From Lineus longissimus (Eukaryota > Nemertea > Pilidiophora > Heteronemertea > Lineidae), in NCBI RefSeq assembly GCF_910592395.1, contig NC_088314.1:12772001-12836000 (forward strand): 64,000 nt of DNA, given 5' to 3'. This document shows positions 46,623 through 57,262 of the stretch, one piece after another. Position numbers and translations under genes: made by a program. The notes beneath the pieces are model-generated. The model did no database searches and was not told the DNA's origin. It was given only the letters and a program-made list of their open reading frames with translations. Numbering within the stretch: position 1 is the stretch's first letter; each line of letters opens with the position of its first letter.

Positions 46623-47006
46623 GGCCATTGTTTCCATGGTTATCGAGACTTCCATGAACATTCGTGATTTTGACAATTGTGCATTGTTGTGTTTCTCATA
46701 TTATTTCGGCTCAGATGTAGGCCTATATGTATCTTTCGATGCTACCGGTACTGCATTTGCAATCTGAAGCACCTCAAACCCTCAAATTAATTCTTCAGCT
46801 TACACTAGTTACAGCTTTAGCCACGCTTCATACCCAGTGATCACCTATCTTTGGTTTTATGAGCAGTTTTTTGATTTCGCCATTTGGTCACGTAGTCATT
46901 CGGGGCAGACATTCGTTTAAATCGTTCGTGATATAGAGAATTTGGTTTAATTCTTAAACTTAGAATATTTCAGAACAGCCTGTAAATCTGCCCAAAGACC
47001 GTGATA

Positions 47007-49229
47007 ATGGCCAGCACAGAAGACAAGACTGCAACCCCCATCGATCAAGGAAGCCGGTTACTGGAGTTACAAGGTAAGATTGAATCTTTCACTCTTTCCA
47101 TTGAAGCTGAAACCGACCCAGAGAAACTAGAGACGTTGAAGGCACAACAAGACCAGCACAAGAGAGAGATGCAGGCACTCATGGATCCTGGGACACGTGC
47201 CAAACCGGTTAAAGAGACAACCGTCGAACCAGATGAAGAGGCTGATGATCCACTCGACCTGAGAAGATCAACCAGACCAAGGAAACTCACAGAGAAGACC
47301 AGGCAAAGCAAAGAGCAAGACCTGACCAAGACATTTTGGAAAGCACACAATCATTGTCTTTCCATCACAGACACTGTAGCAAGAGATCTTACTTCAGCCC
47401 ACTCCCCATCTGATTTGGAGGATTTGGTAAGTAAGCTTGAAAGAGAACACCAGAGTTTAAATGGTGCTTATGGAGAATTGCGTAATGTTTGCGCGAGCTC
47501 ACCCCCTTCAGAAATTAGACGGGGTACTGATAAACTTTCAGCTAAAATAGATAAACTTGTAGGACGGGCTCAAGCCTTAGCGGCCAGGCCTAGTAGTCGC
47601 AAATCGCGTTCTCATATTTCAGTCGGAGGATCAGCCTCGCGCCACTCAAACACGGCAAGCGTGAAAAGAGAATTGGAAGCAAAGGCTGCTGCCTTGCAGG
47701 TTGCCCTCCTCAGAGAGGAGAGAGAAGACGAGCTCCAAAGACTGGCAATCGCTGAGGAGACGAGAAGGGCATTAAGAGAAGCAGAGCTAGCTGCTGATCA
47801 GCTACGCAGAGATGCCGAAGAGAAGGCCAGAAGATCAGAGGTGGAGGCTGAAATGGCAAGAAGAAGAAGAGAACTCCTAAGAAAGGAAATGGCAGAAGAG
47901 CTTCGCCGGGAACAAGCTATGGCATTGAGAGATGCAGAAGAGGAATCGCTGTTTGAGACCTGCTCCCACTCACCCTCAGCCAGACATGCCGTGATGCTAC
48001 CCCCCAGGATCTCACCTGCCGAGGTTCTCCCCGCCTTACCTGCACGAAACGTGACTCAAATTTCACCAGCGCCAGCGTGGCACACAGAGCCACTAATCCA
48101 TCATAACCTTCGGCCCCAAGCATCTCCATGGTACCCACCAGCAGAGAACAGCAAACCATCTCGTCCCCTTGTGAATCCTGAGGATACCAAGACTGAAGCC
48201 ACACCACAACCCACGGCCCCGAGGAATGACATTGAGGTCCTCATCAAGACTCTGGCAGCCTCAGTCAACCTGGGACGCCTTCCCGTCCCGGAACCTACAG
48301 TCTTCCATGGGGACGCTCTGATGTTCCCAGATTGGTCAGCATCATTCACAGCGTTGATCGACAACAGAGGTGTGCCACCCCAAGAAAGAATCCATTTTCT
48401 GAAGAAATACCTCGGTGGACCAGCCAGAGAAGCGGTAAGTGGTTGCTTCCTATTAAGGAGCCAAAATGCTTACGAAGAAGCCAAATCGACTTTAGAAAAG
48501 AGGTACGGTCATCCCTTCGCGATGATCGAGGCCTTCAGAGAGAAACTTGACTCGAGGCCCAAAATCGGATCACGGGACAGCAAAGCCTTGAGGCAGTATT
48601 CTGATTTCCTAAAACAGTGTAAAATCGCTATGATGGACATTAAAGGTTTAGAAATCCTTAACGACCCCCGTGAAAACCGGAAGATGCTGCTCAAACTTCC
48701 AGAATGGATGATACCCAGATGGGGCAGAATAGCGTCCAAGGAAAATGCAACATCAGGAAATTTTCCCCCGTTCAAGGACTTTGCAAATTTCGTCGCGATG
48801 GAAGCCGAGATCGCTTGCGACCCAATCACGTCCCTGGGATCACTAAAGAGCCCATCTGATCGAGACAAGGCACAGATACAGACAAGCCCCACAAAGCGCC
48901 ATGCAGGGACACGTACCCTGGCGACAGATGCGAGGGAAAAATACCCCCCTTCGTCCAAGTCCCCATGTCTGTTCTGCAAAGGAGAAAATCATGGTGTCCA
49001 GGATTGTAGAACCCTAGGACTGAAACCAATGGCAGAGAGGCAGGAGTTTGTCAAAAAAGGCGGTCTCTGCTTCGGATGCCTCCAGCATGGACACATGTCC
49101 AAGAGATGCCCAAGACGGAGCACCTGTAAAAGGTGTAACCATAACCACCCAACTTGTCTTCACAGTGAGGAAAAAATTTCTTCCTCTGCGGGGACTCAAA
49201 GTACCACCGTCATACTACCAGAGGCCTAG
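47007..49229 (+). CDS. BEL-3 gag (DUF1759, zinc knuckles)
   Basis: Intact ORF of 740 residues from ATG 47007. N-terminal Glu/Lys-rich helices; a long coiled coil rich in Arg/Glu/Ala (about residues 218-315); a Pro-rich linker; a DUF1759 gag domain (LGRLPVPEPTVFHGDALMFP at about 421, through about 560); then cysteine knuckles CLFCKGENHGVQDC, CFGCLQHGHMSKRC and CKRCNHNHPTC. It resembles BEL-2 gag closely. At the end, STTVILPEA matches the protease segment just after the active Asp, so a deletion removed the protease start; a few more protease-like codons follow out of frame and the rest of pol is absent. An intact gag with recent LTRs suggests movement using pol from a relative. Confidence 0.9.
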   Translation: MASTEDKTATPIDQGSRLLELQGKIESFTLSIEAETDPEKLETLKAQQDQHKREMQALMDPGTRAKPVKETTVEPDEEADDPLDLRRSTRPRKLTEKTRQSKEQDLTKTFWKAHNHCLSITDTVARDLTSAHSPSDLEDLVSKLEREHQSLNGAYGELRNVCASSPPSEIRRGTDKLSAKIDKLVGRAQALAARPSSRKSRSHISVGGSASRHSNTASVKRELEAKAAALQVALLREEREDELQRLAIAEETRRALREAELAADQLRRDAEEKARRSEVEAEMARRRRELLRKEMAEELRREQAMALRDAEEESLFETCSHSPSARHAVMLPPRISPAEVLPALPARNVTQISPAPAWHTEPLIHHNLRPQASPWYPPAENSKPSRPLVNPEDTKTEATPQPTAPRNDIEVLIKTLAASVNLGRLPVPEPTVFHGDALMFPDWSASFTALIDNRGVPPQERIHFLKKYLGGPAREAVSGCFLLRSQNAYEEAKSTLEKRYGHPFAMIEAFREKLDSRPKIGSRDSKALRQYSDFLKQCKIAMMDIKGLEILNDPRENRKMLLKLPEWMIPRWGRIASKENATSGNFPPFKDFANFVAMEAEIACDPITSLGSLKSPSDRDKAQIQTSPTKRHAGTRTLATDAREKYPPSSKSPCLFCKGENHGVQDCRTLGLKPMAERQEFVKKGGLCFGCLQHGHMSKRCPRRSTCKRCNHNHPTCLHSEEKISSSAGTQSTTVILPEA

Positions 49230-49502
49230 AAAGGGAGCTTGGTATAGAGGTAAGAATACTTATCTGCATAAGATTGTTTACCTACAAGACGGGCTAAATA
49301 GCCAAGACATCATGTATTAAAGGGTGCGTATATCTATCATTATCTAGTCACCTGACTGTTTAGAATAGCTTTCGAAATGACGTTAAAGTCATCAGCGTAT
49401 ATACCCGCGTATATACGCCTTTTTGTTTTAATTGATAAATCTTCATGACTTGGTTCTTTTATAAATTTTGTTCATAAAATCATAGGTGATTTTGGGCGGG
49501 AC

Positions 49503-50428
49503 TGTGGCTGCAGCTCTTATGCTTTTTCGTTACCATGGCCACATCTTCAGTCTACCTCCAGTTTAGGTACCTGTTCACTTACATATGTTTCTTTGTCTTT
49601 CAGTGTATCCTTACACTTCCAAATTAGTTCTAAGTTTTATTGCTTTCAGCATTGCAAATGCAGTCTAAAGTTTCATGTTTTTATAGGATTTGCGCAAAAT
49701 GATATTTTGTCATCTCACTTATACGGGTAACATCTTTCGTCTATTCAACTTCTGTTGGTTAACTTGATCACTGTAACATAGGAGTCTGGGCTTTTGCCAA
49801 TGTAGCAAGGAGGAGTGTTTATGTTCGCAACTTTCCTCCTTGATTAATTTCGTTTTTCGTACTTCCCCAGTTCAAGTTAAGAGTCAGCACGAGGTAATTA
49901 GTTTACTTTTTGCTTATAGCACCCTCAGGGTATATCTTGATTGATTGACATTATTTCCTTTATGAGTAATTAAGGTTTTAGTGATGCCAATGATAAGCAT
50001 CTTCAACTTATGGCTGACCTACATTGTAGATACGCCCCCTTGGCTGGACCAGGATCTTGGTCTCAGAATCAATTCATGTTATGTATGTTTAATTCAATTC
50101 AAAGTGGGCCCAAATGGTCTTGACCATTTCTAGATGTGTATCATTAAGTTTCGTCTTATTTAATTGGGATTTGTGCTAGTTTATGAGCCTGTAAGAGTAC
50201 AGGGTCTAGCCACAGGTAATTCGTCTCGCTTAGTCCAGATGGCAGCACTATACAGGACATGATTGTTTTTGATACTTACCATCATAAGGACAAACTATAT
50301 TTAGCATCAAGATGTTAGATATCTTGGTTCAGAGTATTCTTGTTCATTTCTCATCTTATACTGAAATGTAAGACCTTTCTTCGTTTGTATATTACAGTTT
50401 TTTACGGCACTTATTGGCACTGAATAAA
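49503..50428 (+). repeat. BEL-3 3' LTR
   Basis: 926 bp, preceded by a G-rich tract (TTTTGGGCGGGAC). Confidence 0.9.
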
Positions 50429-50528
50429 TGACAAATCTTCGCCTTCAACTCGCCACAGTAATAACAGGCCTGCCGCTTATTGTAGATTCTGGAGCCATCT
50501 GCCTTGTTTTGATAAACACCGACAATGA
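50429..50528 (-). pseudogene. Crypton-like gene, zinc-finger exon cut by BEL-3
   Basis: Strong acceptor (TTCTCTTTACAG) at 50529; phase 1 start. Encodes GVYQNKADGSRIYNKRQ then ACYYCGELKAKI, a C-x2-C half of a zinc finger, and is cut by the BEL-3 LTR before the His pair. Confidence 0.7.
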
Positions 50529-50881
50529 CTGTAAAGAGAAATTAGAACTTTTTGAATAAAATCGAAAGCCAGTTACCTGAAGCTTTGCCATCGCCTTGTA
50601 ATGGCAGCTTCACCGCTAATACGCGAGATAGAATACACAATGTGCAGTGATCTCGATAACTTAACACGACCATTTTTTGTCTGGCTAATGCTATAATGCG
50701 CATGTTTATCATATTCAACAAATTTGCAGTGTTACAAATTACTGGAGTTGCCTTGGCACTCTGCAGGATGCTAAATCGACCACCCCACTCGATTTGCAGG
50801 ATATAAATGCCGTCGAATTAAACCCTGGTGTTTTATATTTTTCTTTGTTTGGTCAGAAAAAGACAAATAATGCGCACAAAC

Positions 50882-51105
50882 CTGATGGGTATTTTAATGT
50901 TATTGACTTGAGGTTCCTTTTCTTTTCTTTTGTCATTTCGTTTGACACCCCTGCTTGGTCCCTTAAACTGTCTCCCTTGTCCATAGGCTGTACATCAACT
51001 CCCTCTTCCACGTTCTTTTGATCGACTCCTTTTTCTACAAGCTCTCTGTGGACTCTCTTGTTTGGGTTGACCTACCTCATCTTTCGTATAACCTGGGTTA
51101 ACATC
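50882..51105 (-). pseudogene. Crypton-like gene, upstream exon with one TAG
   Basis: 224 bp, acceptor CTATCTTTAG, donor CAG|GTTTGT, phase 2 to 1. This is exactly what is needed to join the 55533-55774 exon (ends phase 2) to the zinc-finger exon (starts phase 1). Open except for a TAG at 51072-51074. Encodes a Lys/Glu-rich segment (VEKGVDQKNVEEGVDVQP, MTKEKKRNLKS). Confidence 0.55.
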
Positions 51106-51735
51106 CTAAAGATAGAGAAGGACGGGAAAAAAGAAGACTTCTTATGTTATTCAAAGAAAAATTATTCTTACGGGCCCATGCGATTATTTGCCTGATCATC
51201 AGCTGATACTAAGGCACAATTACTCAAAACGGGTTTTAGTTCATGATGATATTTTGTTTGAGGTCAATGGAGATAAGCATTGCAGTGGGATATAGCTTTT
51301 ATCAGCATACTGAAAATTAGTCAATGGGCAATACTGTAGCCAAGTCTGATATTAACAAAACTAGCCGGGATGCATTCTAAACGTCGCTTTACCCGGCCGA
51401 TTTCGTGTGACACCGCCTCACATTCAGTTTTTTTTCACTTTCGCGCTATGTGCTTTCCCCATCTACCAAAATTGATACATCTAACCCAATGCAACATGCA
51501 TAGGCCTACACACAAAAGTCTTCTAACACGGTAGGCCTACAGACGCTCGCACAAAAAATTCTCAGTGGCCTAATTTTCCTGCAGCATTCTGGTGGAATGA
51601 GTCATCAACAGATATTGGCCTCTCCTGGTAACATTAACCCTAACAACCAGATTGGGACATTTCTGAAAATAAAGCCTTTACAAGACATCTATGGCCTGTA
51701 TACACGTTATAAGAAATTAAGTACAGTAGGCTATA

Positions 51736-51901
51736 ATTAGAGAGGTTAAGATCTAGTACGTTAAAGGTAACGGTAACGTTAATGACTTCATAATGACGTC
51801 TTAGCCCACCAGTCTGAAAAAGTGCAGGTGGCCAGTGACGTCATAATGACGTTTTTAACGTTACCATTATCGCTAACATGCGAAATCTTAACCTCGCTAA
51901 T
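51736..51901. mobile_element. 166-bp MITE, GAGGTTAAGA inverted ends
   Basis: Inverted ends ATTAG(A/C)GAGGTTAAGAT, flanked by ATA on both sides (51733-51735, 51902-51904). Contains AACGTTA and TGACGTCA words. Related by its end sequence to 52383-53979. Confidence 0.75.
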
Positions 51902-52109
51902 ATACATACATATTGTGAGCTGCCTAGCTGTTTCTATTGTAAACCTAACTTGAAATGAATTGCGAGAGACTTCTTCAACAGCGCATATTTGATTCGGCCC
52001 TGTAGATTACACCGCGAATCTTTCTGGAGTCCGCTTTTGCTGTATAGTGGTTAAATGCAATAACTTAATTTCTTCTTATTTTTTTTCCTACCACTTCCGG
52101 CCAAAAGTG

Positions 52110-52380
52110 TTGAAAGAAAAAGCAACTTCTGTCATGCCATAGGCCTACCAATACAACAGCCAGTTTTCAGAAGTAGGCTAGTGTTGCAAAAACACAATAT
52201 TTTCTACAACAACCATCTCAAGCCTGGCCTAAAGCGTGAAACCAAAGCGTGAAACTAGCCTTTGATAGTCCTACAGATTGCGGCGTTTGCACATTCCCAA
52301 AAAGCAACTTCTGTCACGATGAGCCATATGCCTACCAATGCAACAGTCAGTTTTCAGAAGTAGGCTAGTGTTGCAAAATT
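52110..52380 (+). repeat. ~185-bp tandem duplication
   Basis: AAAAAGCAACTTCTGTCA, CAACAG(C/T)CAGTTTTCAGAAG and TAGGCTAGTGTTGCAAAA occur at about 52118-52190 and 52300-52378, with ACAACCATCTCAAGCCTGGC between. That last part recurs at 53990-54080, on the far side of the TIR element, so the element split the second copy. Confidence 0.8.
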
Positions 52381-52382
52381 AG

Positions 52383-53979
52383 AATAGGGAGGTTAAGAAC
52401 TCGAACGATAAACGACAATGTTAACGACAATGACGTCATTACGATTCTCGTGAATAAATAGCATTTGTTGGGTTAAGAAGCATTGAATTTCCCGGAAACG
52501 TAAAATGTTCATTAGGATGAAACTGATCCGAGGTAGGAAAGACCAGGACGAGGCCTTTTTACTGACTTATATACCGGTAATGCCTTGATGTGACTTGTAA
52601 TGATAATATTGAAACGTGCTTGAACATCTCTTGGCCTATCAGCGCCTATTGTGCACGGCTATTTAATGAATTACCTCATCAATTATAGACATGAAGATGT
52701 GCATGATCAAGCGGTCCGGGTCGACAGGGTTTCATTTCGGTTACGATTATCTTACACGGAGAAGTTTGTTACTTTATGGATTACATCATGTGTGTGAAAG
52801 CACAACTCATAATCAAAAAAATGATTGTAACACATGTTTGCATGCTGCAGTGGGACCTACACATGTATTTATCTTTGTGAGATGCTATAAACATTGGTAG
52901 TCAAGATAGTGTTGGTTCTGATTTTTGAGCTGAGATGTGAGAGACCCTTATTGGCAACATCAGCATTTATCTTGCCTAGTTGCTGCCTATTAAGTCCCTT
53001 CAATGATTTAAAGTTGGTACCTACTTCCAAAAATGGAGCTGGTAAAAACTTCTGGGCTCAATGAGCATGAGAGTTAATGCCAACGTTAGCGCTAATGCTG
53101 GCTTTTAAAAACCTTCACTTATGTAACATGTGAATATCATTGATTTGGAAAAATTGTGTCTCGCTAACATTATTCTGGATTTTAATACCATTTGAACTGA
53201 TACCACTCTCATATAAGTGATTTTAAAGCCAGCGTTAGCGCTAACGTTAGCATTAACTCTACGCTCATTGAGCAACCGGGCCCTGTGTTCAGATACCATG
53301 ATAAGACATTCTACTATTTTCTGATAAAAATGTCCAAAAAGGCCTGAAGCAAAAGTAGGAAACCAACTTCACCCCCTCCGCCCCCGGCGTGTTCAAACCC
53401 AGTCGGAATAGAGGAAGAATTTGGGAAACACTAAAATATCATGATAAGGAAAACCCTGACAGATGTTATGCTGGCTCTGGTATACTACACAGTGCTCATT
53501 CCACTCTGATCGAGGCCTCTATATGAAAGGCTTGACAAACTAATGATAAAAAATCCAACACAACACAACATGTAACAGGCTGCATTGGGTTAATCTCAGT
53601 GCTGAGGATTCAATGCAACACTAAAATGCATTACAAGCAGAGCCAACTGCTACGAAAGCAGGAAAAGTTTATCATCTTGTCTGTTGTGAGCACTTGTGAT
53701 AGCCGGGATCTGGTCTGATAAGTAGGCTGTCAGTCAGTGGAATTCTAAATCTAGTAACCTTTCCAGAAGGAGCTTTGGCCACCTTCTTTGGGTGACTGTA
53801 ATCATAACAATGTCTGCACTAGGCTCACAAAAGGTGCATCGTAGGCCTGTGGTCTATAAATATAATGACCTTCTGAACCAAACGACATTTATTCATCATT
53901 GAAACGGTAGACGATTTGGAAGATAACGCCATTGTCGTTACCGTTGTAGTTTATCGTTCGAGTTCTTAACCTCCCTATT
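52383..53979. mobile_element. 1.6-kb TIR element
   Basis: Ends AATAGGGAGGTTAAGAACTC followed by GAACGATAAAC and a weaker match are inverted at 53920-53979. It lies within a tandem duplication whose halves flank it. No transposase seen; a 217-bp palindromic MITE (53056-53273) is nested inside. Confidence 0.8.
53056..53273. mobile_element. Nested palindromic MITE
   Basis: GCTCAATGAGC, AGAGTTAATGC, AACGTTAGCGCTAA and GCTGGCTTT at the left are mirrored at the right, giving about 60 bp of inverted repeat around a 95-bp loop. Confidence 0.75.
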
Positions 53980-54089
53980 ATTTTCTACAACAACCATCTC
54001 AAGCCTGGCCTAAAGCGTTAAACCAAGGCTTGAAACCAAAGCATGAAACTAGCCTTTGATATCCTACAGATTGCGGCGTTTGCACATTC

Positions 54090-55532
54090 CCTGCCAATAT
54101 TGCGATAAATTTTCAATTGGGTAGGCCTACTGTATAGTGCTGCGCACTATATCACTATTTATTGAACAATCACTTCACGTGAAATCATGAACCGCTGTAA
54201 ATAACTTCTTTGTATTTAAATATTGTTTCATGTTGCGAATGAGTGAGGGCTCTCAACAAGGACTTACAGTTAAAAGGCCTTCGACCTTAATTGATGATAT
54301 AAAAGTTGTTGTTAATATTTACTTAGAATCCTTCTCATACCCCTCGCTTGTTTGCGTGTCATGAAGCAGTATAGTCATGTTGCATGCTACCATTAGGCCA
54401 TTTATTCGCTTTTCGGGCTTCATTTCATCCTAGTCAAAACATTACTCACCTTAGCAGGTGCACTATTACATAAGTGAGATTAACAAATTTCTATTAAAAG
54501 AACAAAATCACCGTCACAGCATATTTCATCATGCTAAGGAATGCATTTCTTGAAACCATGACTAATATATTGGTTGAGTAATATCTATGCAAGTTTTGAA
54601 TTGAGCAATATCTAGAAATACTGATATATGTTATTAGGCGAAATAAAGCTGTGAGAAACAGTTATTATATCTTTTATGTGAGATACGTTTTGTAACAACA
54701 ACTAGTACTGTATCTAATATCACTGTATAACATGTCATAATTTGCCTTTAAGATAAATATTTATCTGTTAGGAAATACCATAAAATATGTACCAATCATT
54801 GTGAAATACAATGAGTCATTTAATGCAATCCCAGGGAGATCACCTCAAAAAGCCAGTTCAAACCAGAAATAGGTATACATCTGACGAGTAAATTGACTAA
54901 AATTGCACATCTAAATTCTTGGAAAAACAGGTAAATTACTGAACTAAAACGGGTATATAAAGGGAACATTAGTTGCTTGAACGGGAGACACTTAGAAGAG
55001 GATCTCAGTCGAGACACAAAGGGTCAGAGTCACTGACAGGCTAAATGCCCCCCCCCCCCCCGATTTCCCGTATTTCTCATATTTCGGATAACCTAAAATC
55101 TTTCCATTCCACTCGAAGAAAATACATGTAAGTTTGCCGATTTACTACATCATAATTATCATTCTTGCATTGATACGTACCTAATTAGCCACCATCTTGA
55201 TTACTATTACTCCTGGCTTTGAAGTGATCTCCCATGGTTTACGAACGGAAATTACTTATGATAAGACATAATTACTATTACGTACAGTTTCATACCTGCT
55301 GATTTCAACAAACTTCTAGCGGTATTCAGCCCAAATCATCTTTAGGCCTTTATATTTCATCCTCCTCCTACTATTGTAAATTCTCCTCAATAAAATTATA
55401 AAGCATATTTTAATCTTAGCTTGATAATATCGTGTGCTATACTAACAACCTTTTGCATAAATTGATTCCTAGCAAAGAGGTACGATTCTTGCAGGCGCCC
55501 CTTTCTGCTACAGTGTAGAGCTTGTGCTTTAC
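54090..55532. other. Intronic, nothing recognised
   Basis: AT-rich sequence without supported genes; a C run lies at about 55048-55061. Confidence 0.5.
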
Positions 55533-55774
55533 CTTTCATTCTCATTATCAATGAAGTTGAATTCTTCATCAGAGACCTCCTCGCTGCTGATGTCGCTCTC
55601 CGCTGGTTCATAGCTCTTGTCAAGGGGATCAACCGTATCATCAAGAGATTCATCATCAGACGATTCTGACCCAGGTCCATCCTCCATTTCATTTGACGCT
55701 GATGGCACGGCTTGAGGGCAATTTCCTGTGGCTATGTTTGGAAGGTGGGTGAGGGTCAGTTCCAGTTGGTGTTC
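55533..55774 (-). pseudogene. Crypton-like gene, acidic exon
   Basis: 242 bp between acceptor TGAATTTTACAG and donor GAAAG|GTAAAGC, open in one frame (phase 0 to 2) for 80 codons: a Pro/Asn-rich start, then SESSDDESLDDTVDPLDKSY, SDISSEEVSDEEFNF. Acidic N-terminal regions are common in this family. Its phase fits the 51105 exon. No lesion seen. Confidence 0.6.
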
Positions 55775-56123
55775 CTGTAAAATTCAATATACATGTAGCA
55801 TTAGAACATCCAATATCATATCGATTTCATGTTAAAACTAATCGGATAGATTCTTGACAGTGAGACAACATGCAGATGCTGTGAAAATTTCCTGTGTTCA
55901 GTTCCAACATATTTGTGACCCACCACGACAAAATGAGTCGCATGTCGCACAGAAGATGAGCCTAAAATGACACCAGGACATAATAGAAGAAATTGATATG
56001 CTCCGATTTTACAAAAGGCAGACAATGGTGAAATGAACAACCAGTCTGTCTCAACCTGTCAAGCTCAGAGCGACATGCGACCTGTTTTGTCATGGCGGGT
56101 CACATTTGTGACAGACTGCAAAT

Positions 56124-57193
56124 GGTATCAGGCTGTTTCGCTACATTGCCAGTTCGCTACAAGTCGTTTCGCTACATGTGGCAGTCGTTTCGCTACATGG
56201 TAGGTCGTTTCGCTACATGGGTGGAGTCGTTTCGCTACATGATGGGTATGGTCGTTTCGCTACATGGAGGACGTTTCGCTACATGGGTGGAGTCATTTCG
56301 CTACATGGATGTAGTCATTATTTTTACTCTATTTTACCCTACTATAATTCCCGGTGGTGACTACAAATTTATTATAGCACAGTTTGCCGGTAAAAAAACT
56401 TATACGGTTTGATGGCGCGCAAGGGGTTCTTGTCGTCCTGGCCTGGGTTAGGCCACATAAAAAAAAGAGTTGGTGATCGTCCCCGCCCGCCCCTACGAAA
56501 AACGCCCGGCCCCATTTTTTGTTAAAATCCTAAAAAAGTTGGTATAATGTTCTCTGCTATAGGGTCAGAATTGCATGGTTGGAATCATGGTTGCGCTTCA
56601 AAGACGTATCTTTAAGGCATGGGACGATTACAGCGACGGGGAGATAACGACAGAACAGTTGTTGAGAGTTTGTTCGCACTTGAATCATCCTCGGCACCCA
56701 GTGGTTTTCCATATGCTCCAGCTCTCGCTATTACAAACTTGTATGGGACGTAGGAGTATCAAAAACCTGAAGCTCAGGATGCACTTGAATGGACCAGTAA
56801 CCTCATAGACATCCATTTGCGTTGGCTCGCTCAATTACGTACTTATTATTGATTGACAGGGGTCATTCAACCGCACTTAAACGCATATTTGGAGGTCTTT
56901 GCAAGGCCTTCGCGTTGGCTCGCTCAACCGTCTGTATCCGTGTATACGTACTTATTATTGATTGACAGGGGTCATTCAAACGCACTCCAACGCAGATTTG
57001 GAGGCCTTTGCAAGGCCTTCGCGTTGGCTCCCATGTAGCGAAACGTCCTCCATGAAGCGAAACCACCATACCCATCATGTAGCGAAACGACTCCACCCAT
57101 GTAGCGAAACGACCTACCATGTAGCGAAACGACCGCCACATGTAGCAAAACGACTTGTAGCGAACTGGCAATGTAGCGAAACGACAGTAATTC
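56124..57193. mobile_element. Foldback element with GTTTCGCTACATG arms
   Basis: Left arm (56134-56310) repeats GTCGTTTCGCTACATG-like units; the right arm (57030-57186) is its reverse complement over about 155 bp. An 8-bp target duplication CTGCAAAT flanks it (56116-56123, 57194-57201). The centre holds two tandem units (GCGTTGGCTC...GCAAGGCCTTC at about 56819-56912 and 56913-57021). No transposase. An 8-bp duplication fits hAT or MULE-like elements. Confidence 0.85.
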
Positions 57194-57262
57194 CTGCAAA
57201 TCACTCCATGAGGCTGTCAGATCCAACAAAGGAGTCTCAGAAAAGAGGTTGAGAATAGAAAT

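Larger units (their letters stand above)
45180..50428 (+). mobile_element. BEL-3, gag-only BEL/Pao derivative
   Basis: Two 926-bp LTRs (45180-46105 and 49503-50428) flank a 3.4-kb interior with gag but essentially no pol. LTRs start TGTGGCTGCAG and end TGAATAAA; about four differences by eye, so recent. No 5-bp target duplication is found (flanks AAGGT and TGACA). The insertion interrupts a zinc-finger exon of the Crypton-like gene, antisense to it. Confidence 0.9.

Noticed and set aside
56134-56310. CRISPR-like array of GTTTCGCTACATG units
   Set aside because: Spacers are a few bases long and the array is mirrored at 57030-57186 as a foldback arm in a eukaryotic context.
56575-56808. 77-codon plus-strand ORF in the centre of the foldback element
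   Set aside because: No domain, no family resemblance and competing open frames; not enough to call a gene.
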